64,000 nucleotides of DNA from Bacteroidales bacterium (GCA_029098505.1 JAQXOE010000010.1:1-64000), one strand, 5' to 3'; shown: positions 9,372 to 19,512, numbered from the stretch's first letter. Translations and numbers: made by a program. Notes: generated from the sequence alone by a model not told the origin.

Positions 9372-10457
9372 ATGATTTTCGATGATATCATAGGCAATGA
9401 GGATGTGAAGCGCGCTCTCACCGGAATGGTGGGCTCGGGCCGCATACCACACGCCCTGATGTTCTACGAAAATGACGGTTGCGGAGCCATTCAGTTTGCG
9501 CAGGCTTTTCTTGAGCTGCTGATGAGCTCTCAGAAAATCGGGAAAATGATACATCCCGATGTGAAATACATCTTTCCTGTTGCCAAGGGAAGCAAGGTTT
9601 CGACCGACAAACCTACTTCGGAAGCCTATCTTCCACTTTGGCGTGAGCTATACTCGGAGAATCCGTATTTCCTTGAAAATGAGATGAATGAAGCTTTCGG
9701 TATAGAAGGCAGATCATCCCTGATTGCAGTTGCCGAGGCCAAAACCGTGCTCGACCTCCTGTCGATGACGGCCCTCGAAAAGGGATATAGGGCTGCAGTC
9801 ATTTACCTCCCGGAGAAGATGAACCAGGAGACTGCCAACAGACTGCTCAAGTCGATTGAGGAGCCGCCGGAGCTGACCCAGCTAATCTTCATTACCCACG
9901 CTCCGGAAAAGGTATTGACCACCATCTCATCCCGTTGCCAGGGCATAAGGCTGCTTCCTTTGTCGAAGGACGAGGTGGCGAGGGTGCTGGTGGAGCGCTT
10001 CGGGAAGGACGCTGAAGCTGCTGCTGCGGCTGCGGAGGTCTCCGGGGGAAGTGTCGGACAAGCATTGTCCTGGCTCTCGATGACCGAGGATACAGACGAG
10101 GAGTTCAGAATCTTCCGGGAACTGATGTCTGCTCTCCTTTCGCGCAATCTCTCCGCGGCTCTGGATATTGCCGATACTCTCGGTGCAATAGGCTCAAGAG
10201 AGAAAGCGAAGGCCTTCTGCCGCTATGTCTCCGAGGCCTTGAGAAAGATTTTTATGCTTCAGCAAGGTTTGGAGGCCCTTTCCGGTGTCAGCGGGCGGGA
10301 AACGGAGATTTATTCGGATTATGCGAAGCGTTGCAAGAAAAGCTTCCCGCGTATGGCGCTTCCGTATCTGGACAGGGCGGTGATGCTGATTGACCGCAAT
10401 ATAAATATGAAGATTATGTTCTGCGACCTGATTGACAGGCTTTATGTACTGGTATGA
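9372..10457 (+). CDS. holB: DNA polymerase III delta' subunit-like
   Basis: MIFDDIIGNEDVKRAL..., SIEEPPELTQLIFITHAPEKVLTTISSRCQ; start may be 9360. Confidence 0.88.
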   Translation: MIFDDIIGNEDVKRALTGMVGSGRIPHALMFYENDGCGAIQFAQAFLELLMSSQKIGKMIHPDVKYIFPVAKGSKVSTDKPTSEAYLPLWRELYSENPYFLENEMNEAFGIEGRSSLIAVAEAKTVLDLLSMTALEKGYRAAVIYLPEKMNQETANRLLKSIEEPPELTQLIFITHAPEKVLTTISSRCQGIRLLPLSKDEVARVLVERFGKDAEAAAAAAEVSGGSVGQALSWLSMTEDTDEEFRIFRELMSALLSRNLSAALDIADTLGAIGSREKAKAFCRYVSEALRKIFMLQQGLEALSGVSGRETEIYSDYAKRCKKSFPRMALPYLDRAVMLIDRNINMKIMFCDLIDRLYVLV

Positions 10458-10482
10458 TTGGAGAGCACAACAAGATGATACA

Positions 10483-11775
10483 ATGAACAACGAGAACTTT
10501 GAATCTAAATACTTCGACTGCAACCGGGGTTGTACGACGACCACCGACGAACAGAGCGGCGAGATTACGGTAAACTACCGTCAGGGCTGCTGCAAGTTGC
10601 AGGACTACAACGTGTTGGCTGGTATATTGCAGCCGGAGTTCCGCGACCTCTTCGAAGTGAGGTTCAAGAACACACGCAAAGGATTCTACACCAATGCCTC
10701 CGGCCAGAACGTCAAGGTCGGCGATTTGGTAATCGTGGAGGCTATTACCGGATATGACCTGGGAATCGTGACTCTTGAGGGACCTATTGTTGGCCGCCAG
10801 ATGAAGTCGCGCGGAGTCTCTCCGGACGGCGAATTCAAGAAAATCTACAGGAAAGCGCGTCAGGGCGACATTGCCAAATGGCAGGAGGCGATTGCCCGTG
10901 AACAGGACACGATGGTGAAAGCCCGCCGGATTGCGGCAGAAATGGGCTTGGAGATGAAAATCGGTGACGTCGAGTTCCAGGGGGACGGCTCCAAGGCCAT
11001 TTTCTACTACATTGCCGACGGACGTGTGGACTTCCGCCAGCTTATCAAGGTCTTCGCCGAGGAATTCCGTATCCGCATAGAAATGAAGCAGATAGGAGTG
11101 CGTCAGGAGGCCGGGCTCATAGGCGGCTTAGGCATCTGCGGCAGGGAACTTTGCTGTGCCAACTACATCACCAACTTCCAGTCCATCACCACCTCCGCGG
11201 CCCGATGCCAGGATCTCTCCCTGAACCCCCAGAAGCTTGCGGGACAATGCGGAAAACTGAAGTGCTGCCTGAATTACGAGGTGGCCACCTATCTCGATGC
11301 ACAGTCGCGCATCCCGCGTGTGACCGAGCCTCTCGAGTTTGAGGACGGACAGGCCTACCTGATGAAGACGGACATTCTCAGGGAAGTGATGTATTTCTCT
11401 TATGACAAATCCTCTATGGCGAAGCTGTATGCTCTTGATGCTGAGGAGGTAAGGGAAATTATCAAGATGAACCGCAACGGCATCAGGCCGGAATCGCTGC
11501 AGGATGAACCGGAGCCTCGTGCACCAGAATTCGTGACGGCGGTAGGTGACGACAGCATCACCCGTTTCGACAATCTCGAGCGCAAGAAGAACAAGCGCCG
11601 CCGTAAGGGCAATGCCGGAGCCGGCAATGACAGGCCTAAGCAGGAGCTCAAGTCCGAGCAGAAGGAGGAAGCAAGGCGCCCTGAAGGAGAGAACAGGGGT
11701 GGCAATAATGCCCACAATAACAGGAAGCAGCACAGGCCAAAGGCTCCAAAGGCCGCTCTGAAGAATGAACAGTAA
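10483..11775 (+). CDS. ricT: PSP1 domain protein (RicT/YaaT-like) with basic disordered tail
   Basis: GICGRELCC...GQCGKLKCCLNYE cysteine motifs; ORF trimmed to M at 10483. Confidence 0.88.
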   Translation: MNNENFESKYFDCNRGCTTTTDEQSGEITVNYRQGCCKLQDYNVLAGILQPEFRDLFEVRFKNTRKGFYTNASGQNVKVGDLVIVEAITGYDLGIVTLEGPIVGRQMKSRGVSPDGEFKKIYRKARQGDIAKWQEAIAREQDTMVKARRIAAEMGLEMKIGDVEFQGDGSKAIFYYIADGRVDFRQLIKVFAEEFRIRIEMKQIGVRQEAGLIGGLGICGRELCCANYITNFQSITTSAARCQDLSLNPQKLAGQCGKLKCCLNYEVATYLDAQSRIPRVTEPLEFEDGQAYLMKTDILREVMYFSYDKSSMAKLYALDAEEVREIIKMNRNGIRPESLQDEPEPRAPEFVTAVGDDSITRFDNLERKKNKRRRKGNAGAGNDRPKQELKSEQKEEARRPEGENRGGNNAHNNRKQHRPKAPKAALKNEQ

Positions 11776-12260
11776 TGTCTGAGTGGCGTCACATATTGAT
11801 ATCCGCTCTGTTTGTGGCTGTTGCTTTTTCGTTGTTCTCCTGCTCCGAACCTCAGTCATATGAGGAATTCGTGCGTACGGGCAGCAAGGATGAGGATGGA
11901 TTGTACCGCTTTACCCTCAATATGAGTGACAGTCTCGCCGTTTACGACCTCAGCTTCTACTCGCGAATAGAGTGCGGCAATGGCAAGTTGGCGGAATTGC
12001 GGGACTTTCCTCTCGACATCACGCTGCAGTCCCCGAGCGGCAGGAAATATTGGGAAAAGGTTTACTTCCCAGTACATCAGAGCTCAAAAGGCTCAAACTT
12101 CTACTCGCATCAATACATATTGCCCTACCGCAGCGGCATTATACCTGACGAGGCGGGGGAATGGGAACTGGCGGTGCGCATTGATGCGGACGGCCATATT
12201 CCGGGCTTCAGGGGCCTGGGTGTGATATTGGAAAAGAAAGGATGGGACACAAAAAACTAA
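11775..12260 (+). CDS. gldH: gliding motility lipoprotein GldH-like
   Basis: Lipoprotein signal, size, conserved position after PSP1 gene. Confidence 0.8.
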   Translation: MSEWRHILISALFVAVAFSLFSCSEPQSYEEFVRTGSKDEDGLYRFTLNMSDSLAVYDLSFYSRIECGNGKLAELRDFPLDITLQSPSGRKYWEKVYFPVHQSSKGSNFYSHQYILPYRSGIIPDEAGEWELAVRIDADGHIPGFRGLGVILEKKGWDTKN

Positions 12261-13129
12261 AGAAATTCGCTGAGAACGAGACCTTCAAATGTCTCCTTCA
12301 GCCGTCTGCGGAGGAATTGCTCGCGGACGGATATTTCAATTTGCGCGACCACGAAATCAAGGGACGCTGGAATGAGCTGATGTTTGAAAAGGACCAGCCC
12401 ATCATACTTGAGCTTGGCTGTGGCAAGGGGGAGTACACCATTGACCTGGCACGCCGCAATCCCCAGTTCAACTACATCGGCGTCGATATCAAGGGAGCCC
12501 GTTTGTGGAAGGGAGCGAAATATGCCAGCGAGAATGCTATGGGCAATGTCGCCTTCCTGCGCACCCGCATCGAGTTCATCACCGCCTTTTTTGCAGAAAA
12601 TGAAATCTCGGAAATCTGGCTCACCTTCTCCGACCCCCAGATGCGCAGCGAGAACAGCCGTTTGACCTCTCCTCTCTTCCTCGAACGCTACCACTCCTTC
12701 CTCAAACCAGGAGGCCTGGTGCACCTGAAGACCGACAGCCGCTTCCTTTATGAATACTCTCACGCGGTGGCAATCCAGAACCGCCTCGAAATAATTGCCT
12801 CGACCAAAGACCTTTATGCCACCTCTTCGGAGCAATTGACCGGTGCCTGCGGACAGGGAGCGAAGCTCCCGGAAGATACAGTGAACGCTCTTTATGAGGT
12901 GCAGACTTTCTACGAGAAGCTCTTCCTCGAGCAGGGATACAAGATAACATATCTGTCTTTTGTCATTGACCACGAAGGCCGCTTCGAGCATCCGGAAGGC
13001 TTTGACGAGGAGTATTGGCGTTCGGTGGAGGGCCCGCGCCAGATTTTCGGACACGATACAGCCGAGACCCGCCGCCAGAAACTGGCAGCAAAGGAAAAAC
13101 AAGGAAATTATGCCGAAAGCAAAAAGTAG
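12242..13129 (+). CDS. trmB: tRNA (guanine-N7-)-methyltransferase
   Basis: ILELGCGKGEYTIDLAR, FSDPQ, FLKPGGLVHLKTD motifs. Confidence 0.93.
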   Translation: MGHKKLKKFAENETFKCLLQPSAEELLADGYFNLRDHEIKGRWNELMFEKDQPIILELGCGKGEYTIDLARRNPQFNYIGVDIKGARLWKGAKYASENAMGNVAFLRTRIEFITAFFAENEISEIWLTFSDPQMRSENSRLTSPLFLERYHSFLKPGGLVHLKTDSRFLYEYSHAVAIQNRLEIIASTKDLYATSSEQLTGACGQGAKLPEDTVNALYEVQTFYEKLFLEQGYKITYLSFVIDHEGRFEHPEGFDEEYWRSVEGPRQIFGHDTAETRRQKLAAKEKQGNYAESKK

Positions 13130-13559
13130 AATACAAATCAACAACCGCAGGGCTTCGTTCGATTACGAGTTCCTGGAGACCTACGATGCCGGAATAGTGC
13201 TCGTGGGTTCGGAAATCAAATCCCTGCGTATGGGCAAGGCCTCATTGGCAGACGCTTTCTGCTATTTCGTCAATGGGGAGCTCTATGTGAAGGGGATGAA
13301 TATCTCCACCTATTTCTGGAGTTCCTGGAACGGTCACGAGCCGGCGAGGGACAGGAAACTGCTGCTTACCAAAAGGGAGCTCAGGCATCTCCAGCAGTCG
13401 GTGAAACTGAAGGGACTCACCATCGTCGCCATCCGCGCATACATTGCGGACAATGGCTATGCGAAGCTGAAGATAGCCCTAGCCAAGGGAAAGAAGGAAT
13501 ACGATAAGCGACAGTCCATCAAGGAGAAGGATATGCGCCGCGAGCTTGACCGCGGCTAA
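13110..13559 (+). CDS. smpB: SsrA-binding protein SmpB
   Basis: NNRRASFDYEFLETYDAGIVLVGSEIKSLR; start trimmed to 13110, overlaps trmB by 20 bp. Confidence 0.95.
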   Translation: MPKAKSRIQINNRRASFDYEFLETYDAGIVLVGSEIKSLRMGKASLADAFCYFVNGELYVKGMNISTYFWSSWNGHEPARDRKLLLTKRELRHLQQSVKLKGLTIVAIRAYIADNGYAKLKIALAKGKKEYDKRQSIKEKDMRRELDRG

Positions 13560-13571
13560 AGTGATATTGCA

Positions 13572-14375
13572 ATGCCGAAAGTGAGAATTCCTATTGCGGC
13601 TGAATTGCCGCAGCCTGAAGTGATTGACGTTGAGGCTGTTGTCCGGGATTATCGGGAGGGTCTCATCGACCTGGTGTGCGTTCTCGGCCCTACGGCATCG
13701 GGAAAGACCAGATATGCTGTGGAGTTCGCGCGCAGGATTAATGCCCTGATGGGGGCATCGGTAGCGGAGATCATTTCTGCGGATTCGCGCCAGGTCTACA
13801 GGGGGATGGATATCGGCACCGGCAAGGATATCTGCGAATACGGGGAGATTCCATACCATATGATAGATATACAGCCGGCCGGTGCGAAGTACAATGTCTA
13901 TGAGTATCAGAAGGATTTTGTGAAAGTGTACCGCGACATACTCTCGCGTGGGGCTTTCCCGATACTCTGCGGCGGTACCGGCCTTTATATCGAGGCTGCG
14001 ACTTGCGGCTATGATTTCAACAAGGAGAATCCGAGCGTAAATCCTGTCGAGCTTCCGCATAAGTGCTTCTATATAGGCACTTTAGTAGATAGGGATACCC
14101 GCAATGCCCGCATAGATGCCCGCCTTAGGGCCCGTCTTGAGGAGGGCCTGGTAGAGGAGGTGAAGGGGCTTCTGGACAGCGGCATCAGCTCCGAGGACCT
14201 CATCTATTACGGCCTGGAGTACAAGTTCGTGACCCAGCACGTGCTCGGAATCTTGAGCTATGATGAGCTCTTCACCCTTCTTTCGAACGCCATTCACCAG
14301 TTTGCCAAAAGACAAATGACCTGGTTCCGAGGAATGGAACGCGATGGCGTCGTCATTCACTGGACCCAGGTCTGA
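13572..14375 (+). CDS. miaA: tRNA dimethylallyltransferase (short MiaA form)
   Basis: GPTASGKTRYAVE, SADSRQVYRGMDIGTGK, GGTGLYIEA. Confidence 0.93.
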   Translation: MPKVRIPIAAELPQPEVIDVEAVVRDYREGLIDLVCVLGPTASGKTRYAVEFARRINALMGASVAEIISADSRQVYRGMDIGTGKDICEYGEIPYHMIDIQPAGAKYNVYEYQKDFVKVYRDILSRGAFPILCGGTGLYIEAATCGYDFNKENPSVNPVELPHKCFYIGTLVDRDTRNARIDARLRARLEEGLVEEVKGLLDSGISSEDLIYYGLEYKFVTQHVLGILSYDELFTLLSNAIHQFAKRQMTWFRGMERDGVVIHWTQV

Positions 14376-14413
14376 TGATTCAATATTTCTTGTAGCCTTG
14401 CCGGCTATAATAA

Positions 14414-15733
14414 TCAGAGGGAGAAGGCTTCGCGTATAGCATCCACTGCATCAAGTTTCTCCCAAGCGAAGAATTCAACTTCGCGCTGCACTTCCTGTCC
14501 GTCACGTATAAGAGTGAGTGTCTTGGTATAAGGCTTCTTTCCGAAGTGGCCGTAGGCTGCAGTGGCCCTGAAAATAGGATTCTTGAGGCCGAACTTGCTG
14601 ATAATCGATGCCGGACGCAGGTCGAACAGGTCCTTGACCTTGGCAGCGATGTATGCGTCGGTCGCTTCACCCCTTTTGTCTGAGATGCCATTGGTCGAAG
14701 GAGCGCTTACGTGGGCTGAACCGTAGGTGTCCACAAAGACGCTGACTGGCTCAGGCACTCCAATGGCGTACGCCACCTGAACGAGACATTCGTCAGCAAC
14801 GCCTGCCGCTACGAGATTCTTGGCAATGTAGCGGGCCGCATAAGCCGCGCTCCTGTCCACTTTTGAAGGGTCTTTTCCCGAAAATGCACCACCGCCGTGG
14901 GCACCTCTTCCACCGTAGGTGTCGACGATGATTTTTCTTCCGGTAAGGCCGGTGTCGCCCGCAGGTCCTCCGATGACGAACTTGCCGGTAGGGTTGACGT
15001 GGAGGATGAAATTGCCATCAAAAAGCTTGGCAGTCTTCTCCGGGAGGGAGGCTATCAGTCTCGGTATCACGATATTGCGTACGTCGTTCTCGATTCTGGC
15101 GCGCATTGCCTCATCCGTATCGAACTCATCGTGCTGGGTGCTCAGGACTATGGTGTGCACTCTCAGAGGCTGGTGTCTTCCCGAAAATTCGATGGTGAAC
15201 TGGGATTTCGAGTCCGGGCGGAGGTAAGGCATCAGCTCCGGCTCATTGTGCCTGATGTCAGCGAGTATCATCAGGATTCTGTGCGAGAGTGAGAGGGCGA
15301 GAGGCATATACTCGTCCGTATCGGTGCAGGCATAGCCGAACATCATTCCCTGGTCTCCGGCTCCTTGGGCATCGACGCTGTCATTGCTCTTCTCGGCCGT
15401 TATGGCGCGGGTCACTCCTCTGTTGATGTCCTCGCTCTGGCCGTGGATGCGGTTGATGATCTCGCAGGAAGCGGCATCGAAACCGTACTCCTTCCTGTTG
15501 TAACCGATATTGTCAATGACCTCACGTATGGTCTGCTCTACATCGATGTTAGAGCATATTGAGCTGGTCTCTCCTCCTACCAGCACAAGGTCTGTGGTGC
15601 AGAATGTCTCGCAAGCTACCTTCGCGTCAGGGTCCTGGCGGAGGTAGGAGTCGAGTATGGCGTCCGATATCTGGTCCGCTACTTTGTCCGGGTGTCCTTC
15701 TGACACCGATTCACTGGTGAATAAGTAATTCAT
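14414..15733 (-). CDS. metK: S-adenosylmethionine synthase
   Basis: FTSESVSEGHPDK..., GAGDQGMMFGYA, GGGAFSGKDPSKVDRSAAY; start trimmed to M at 15733. Confidence 0.97.
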   Translation of the reverse strand: MNYLFTSESVSEGHPDKVADQISDAILDSYLRQDPDAKVACETFCTTDLVLVGGETSSICSNIDVEQTIREVIDNIGYNRKEYGFDAASCEIINRIHGQSEDINRGVTRAITAEKSNDSVDAQGAGDQGMMFGYACTDTDEYMPLALSLSHRILMILADIRHNEPELMPYLRPDSKSQFTIEFSGRHQPLRVHTIVLSTQHDEFDTDEAMRARIENDVRNIVIPRLIASLPEKTAKLFDGNFILHVNPTGKFVIGGPAGDTGLTGRKIIVDTYGGRGAHGGGAFSGKDPSKVDRSAAYAARYIAKNLVAAGVADECLVQVAYAIGVPEPVSVFVDTYGSAHVSAPSTNGISDKRGEATDAYIAAKVKDLFDLRPASIISKFGLKNPIFRATAAYGHFGKKPYTKTLTLIRDGQEVQREVEFFAWEKLDAVDAIREAFSL

Positions 15734-15746
15734 TGTTTTGATCAAA

Positions 15747-15779
15747 AATAAAAAAACTCCTGCATGAAATGCGGAGTTT
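15747..15779 (-). terminator. intrinsic terminator in the metK 5' leader (probable riboswitch expression platform)
   Basis: Minus strand AAACTCCGCATttcATGCaGGAGTTT followed by TTTTATTTTT, about 14 nt upstream of metK ATG. Confidence 0.8.
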
Positions 15780-15815
15780 ACCTGAAGCTTCTATATAGCG
15801 TCAAAAATTCTGTAT

Positions 15816-15868
15816 GGATTTTTTAGCATTTTTTAAAGTGGTTGCAAGCAGGCAAATCTTTCCACATT
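15816..15868 (-). ncRNA. SAM-II-like riboswitch aptamer upstream of metK
   Basis: Minus strand GTGG-AAA-GATTT-GCCTGC-TTGCAA-CCAC-TTTAAAAAAT-GCTAAAAA-ATCC: P1 plus GAUUU, UUGCAA, GCUAAAAA in SAM-II order. Confidence 0.78.
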
Positions 15869-15881
15869 CTCATTGTGACTG

Positions 15882-15889
15882 CAAAGATA
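15882..15889 (-). promoter_or_regulatory. -7 box TATCTTTG of metK leader (TTTG -33 about 20 bp upstream)
   Basis: Reverse complement caaagata; places the transcription start just before the aptamer. Confidence 0.65.
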
Positions 15890-15984
15890 CTCTCTTTTTC
15901 CCTATACTCCAAAAGGAATGTTAAAATTTTGTTAAATGCTGATAACTAAATCGTTGTAGTTTTCCGTACCAGCATTTTTTGCTA

Positions 15985-15992
15985 TATATTTG
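15985..15992 (+). promoter_or_regulatory. -7 box TATATTTG for TonB receptor 1
   Basis: TANNTTTG 33 bp upstream of ATG. Confidence 0.5.
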
Positions 15993-16024
15993 TTTTTGAA
16001 ACAAGCAATTTAATTGGTTTTCTT

Positions 16025-19000
16025 ATGTCAAAATCCATCAGAATTGCGCTGACTCTGATTTCAGCGCTGGTGTTTGTCCTATCCGCAAACGCCCAAGTGA
16101 CCACTTCTACCATCAGCGGTAGGATTACTGATGACGCCGGTGCAGTTGCAGGTGCTCCAATAGTTGCAACCTACAATCCAAGCGGCGTCATTTATTATGG
16201 CATCTCCGACAAGAACGGAGCATACCGTATCAACGGCGTTAATCCGGGCGGTCCGTACACCTTGACCGTTGATATGCTCGGATACCGTAGTATCACCATT
16301 ACCGAGGTATATGCTTCCCTCGCGGAGAACAATGTCATTGACTTTATACTTGAAGAAGAATCCATAGGCCTCGAGGCTGCGGTCTTCACTGCTGATGCCC
16401 TTGATTCGAAAATGAATATCTCACGTTCAGGTATCGGAACCTCCATCAGCTCTTCAAAAATGTCGTCAATTCCGACTGTCAGCCGCAGTATGAACGACAT
16501 TATGAAACTCACTCCACAGGCTTCGACCACCACTGCAGGCTTCGCTGTCGGCGGAGGCAATTACCGCGGCTCATCAGTGACCGTCGATGGAGCTGCTTTC
16601 AACAATGCTTTCGGTATCGGTTCCAATCTTCCTGCCGGCGGTTCGCCAATCTCACTTGACGCCATCGAGCAGATGAGCATCAATGTGACTCCTTTCGATG
16701 TGCGCCAGTCCGGTTTCCAGGGAGGTGCCATCAATGCCGTTACCAAGCAGGGTACCAACGAGTACCACGCTTCAGCCTACAATCACTACACTTCTGACAA
16801 GGTCAGGGGAGGTATGGTTGCCGGTGAGGAAATCAAGAATACCAAGATACTCAACAATACCATCGGCTTCACGGTTGGAGGCCCTATAGTCAAGAACAAA
16901 CTCTTCTTCTTCCTCAATGCAGAGTATACGATGGATGAGATTCCGGGCTCTTCATACATTGCCCGCGAAAATGCCGGCGCCCCTTGGGCATACTCTCCTG
17001 ACGGTCCGAAGAACGTAAACCGTCCTACCGTGGCCCAATTGTCAGAAATCTCATCTTTCCTTTCGAGCCAGTTCAACTACAGTCCGGGACGTTATCAGGG
17101 CTATTCGCTCAGCACCCCTGACTATAAGCTTCTTGCCCGTCTCGACTGGAACATCAATGCGAACAACAAGCTCAATGTGCGTTTCAGCAATACCCACAGC
17201 TACGGCTCGAACCCTCCTTCATCTTCGATGTCGCCTATAGGCGGAACAAACTCCAGCTACAAGAACATCAACGGCGACAAGGTCTATCTTAACCGCTATT
17301 CGGCAGGCCGTCAGTCGCAATATGCAATGTACTTTGAGTCAGCACGTTACTTCCAGGAGGCCAACTTCCTTTCACTTGCTGCCGAGCTCAATTCACGCAT
17401 CTTCGACTCCAGGGGGAACAATACTCTCCGCCTCACCTGGTCTCACCAGTATGAGCCGCGTTCATATGTGGGAGACTACTTCCCGACTGTGGATATCCTG
17501 AGCAATGAGGCTGTGAGCGGTTCTGACACATATGCGCACCTCACCACCTTCGGAGTGGACCCTTTCACCTATGGCAATCTCCGTGATGTCCAGACAGTTA
17601 TTGCTACCGATGAACTTTCCTATACTCTTGGAAAGCACAACCTCATCGCCGGTGCCCAGCTTGAATGGAACAAGGCTGTCAACGGCTTTATGCAGGGAGG
17701 CGCAGGCTGGTATATCTATGATTCTTGGCAGAGTTTTGTCGAGGATGTCACCAAGCCTTCAGCCAGCACCGGTCCTGTGGCGTTTATGATTACCCACGCC
17801 AATCTGGACGATCCGTCCAAGCAGACCTTCCCTGCATTCAATTATACCCAGGCCTCCCTCTATGCGCAGGACGAGCTCAATCTGAGCGACTACTTCAAAC
17901 TCACCGCAGGTCTCCGTTTCGAGCTGCCTTTCATCACCATCCCTACAGACAATAACAACAAGGAGTTCGCAAATCTCGGTTCACTTGAAAAGAACAAGGA
18001 CAAGTATGCCGGAAGCTCATTTGACGGTTTGCGCACCGATATGGTTCCTAAGGCTTCACTCAGCGTTTCTCCACGTATCGGCTTCAACTGGGACGTATTC
18101 AAGGACAGAAGCATCATAGTACGCGGAGGTACAGGAATTTTCACCGGCCGCATCCCTAACGTATGGCTTGTTTCGGCGATAGGAAACTCCAACTGTCTCC
18201 AGTACCAGTACATCAACAAGAATGTAGTGGGTTCGGGAGCCAATACCGCAGGCATACACTTCACCAACAACAGGGATGAGATTATCAAGCAGCTTTATTC
18301 CGGCAATGCTTTCCAGAAGCAGGACCTTGCTGCTCCTACCGCCACCACTATCATTGCCAATGACCTTAGGATGCCATCGTCCTGGAAGTCTTCGGCTGCC
18401 ATTGACCTTAACTTCCCTGAGGGCGTAAAAGCTTCATTCGAAGGCGTTTACAGCTATAATTTCAATGAAGTTTACGCTACGTCTCTGGGTTATAGGAAGG
18501 AGGGTACACTCGCAGCTCTTCCTGGAGAGCCTGGCTCACGCGACAAGTGGGTTGACGAAGGTATCGTGAACAGCACTGGCAGCAAGATGCACGGCTACTA
18601 TGTGCACAATGTGAAGGACCTCCACGGCCGTTATTATTCCCTCACCGCCCAGCTCAGCAAGGACTGGAACTGGGGCCTCAGCGTGATGGCAGCTTACACC
18701 CACTCTAACTCTCTCACCGCTTCTGACGGCAATGGAGACCAGATTTCAGAGTTTGCGAACATCTACACTATGAACGGCTGCAACTCGCCTGAACTCGGAT
18801 ACTCAAGCTATGTCACTCCGAACCGCGCTATTGCAAGCATCAGCTACACCATCAACGAGGGCCGTCACGCCGCTACCAAGCTCGGTCTCTTCTATGAGGG
18901 TTACAATATCGGTTACTACAGCTCTTATTCGTACTCAAGGATGTCCTATCTGATGAACAATGTCAGCGGTGCGGGCTCTGCGTCACAGCTCATTTATATC

Positions 19001-19462
19001 CCTACCGACGAAGAGGTGGACAAGATGCCTTTCGCTGTTCTCAAGACGGGAGCTGACAACAAGACCTACTGGGAGGCTGCTCCTCAGATGGCATCCGAGT
19101 ACAAGGACTTCCTCGGAAGTGACAAGTATCTCAAGAACCACAGGGGCGAGTATATGAAGAGAAATGCCATATCTGCTCCTTGGCTCAACAGATTCAACCT
19201 CAAGCTCGCTGAGGAGTTCTATTTCAATATTGCCGGGAAGAAGCACACTCTCGAGCTTTCTGCCGATATCAGCAATCTTGGCAATCTCCTCAATGACAAT
19301 TGGGGTGTTTACAAGCAGATCAGCACCACCTCCATCCTCAGCTACCAGACCGATGCTACCGAAAAGGTCAGCAAGTACACCTTCACCAGACCAGAGTGGA
19401 GAAATCTCACCAATCTGGCTTCGACCTGGTCGGCGCTTTTCAGCGTCCGCTACAGCTTCTAG
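16025..19462 (+). CDS. TonB-dependent receptor, carboxypeptidase-regulatory-like N-terminal domain (paralogue 1)
   Basis: Signal peptide, TTSTISGRITDDAGAVAGAPI..., plug and barrel, terminal VRYSF. Confidence 0.9.
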   Translation: MSKSIRIALTLISALVFVLSANAQVTTSTISGRITDDAGAVAGAPIVATYNPSGVIYYGISDKNGAYRINGVNPGGPYTLTVDMLGYRSITITEVYASLAENNVIDFILEEESIGLEAAVFTADALDSKMNISRSGIGTSISSSKMSSIPTVSRSMNDIMKLTPQASTTTAGFAVGGGNYRGSSVTVDGAAFNNAFGIGSNLPAGGSPISLDAIEQMSINVTPFDVRQSGFQGGAINAVTKQGTNEYHASAYNHYTSDKVRGGMVAGEEIKNTKILNNTIGFTVGGPIVKNKLFFFLNAEYTMDEIPGSSYIARENAGAPWAYSPDGPKNVNRPTVAQLSEISSFLSSQFNYSPGRYQGYSLSTPDYKLLARLDWNINANNKLNVRFSNTHSYGSNPPSSSMSPIGGTNSSYKNINGDKVYLNRYSAGRQSQYAMYFESARYFQEANFLSLAAELNSRIFDSRGNNTLRLTWSHQYEPRSYVGDYFPTVDILSNEAVSGSDTYAHLTTFGVDPFTYGNLRDVQTVIATDELSYTLGKHNLIAGAQLEWNKAVNGFMQGGAGWYIYDSWQSFVEDVTKPSASTGPVAFMITHANLDDPSKQTFPAFNYTQASLYAQDELNLSDYFKLTAGLRFELPFITIPTDNNNKEFANLGSLEKNKDKYAGSSFDGLRTDMVPKASLSVSPRIGFNWDVFKDRSIIVRGGTGIFTGRIPNVWLVSAIGNSNCLQYQYINKNVVGSGANTAGIHFTNNRDEIIKQLYSGNAFQKQDLAAPTATTIIANDLRMPSSWKSSAAIDLNFPEGVKASFEGVYSYNFNEVYATSLGYRKEGTLAALPGEPGSRDKWVDEGIVNSTGSKMHGYYVHNVKDLHGRYYSLTAQLSKDWNWGLSVMAAYTHSNSLTASDGNGDQISEFANIYTMNGCNSPELGYSSYVTPNRAIASISYTINEGRHAATKLGLFYEGYNIGYYSSYSYSRMSYLMNNVSGAGSASQLIYIPTDEEVDKMPFAVLKTGADNKTYWEAAPQMASEYKDFLGSDKYLKNHRGEYMKRNAISAPWLNRFNLKLAEEFYFNIAGKKHTLELSADISNLGNLLNDNWGVYKQISTTSILSYQTDATEKVSKYTFTRPEWRNLTNLASTWSALFSVRYSF

Positions 19463-19483
19463 CCGGAAAGGCAAGGTCTTTCA

Positions 19484-19512
19484 GAAGGGTGACATCCGTG
19501 CCACCCTTCTTT
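19484..19512 (+). terminator. intrinsic terminator
   Basis: GAAGGGTG-N10-CACCCTTC followed by T-run. Confidence 0.85.

Noticed and set aside
12257-13144. 295-aa minus-strand ORF
   Set aside because: Antisense shadow of trmB.
13572-14375. Short MiaA (267 aa) as a truncated pseudogene
   Set aside because: P-loop, DSRQVYRGMDIGTGK and tail are all present and in frame; short MiaA forms occur in this lineage.
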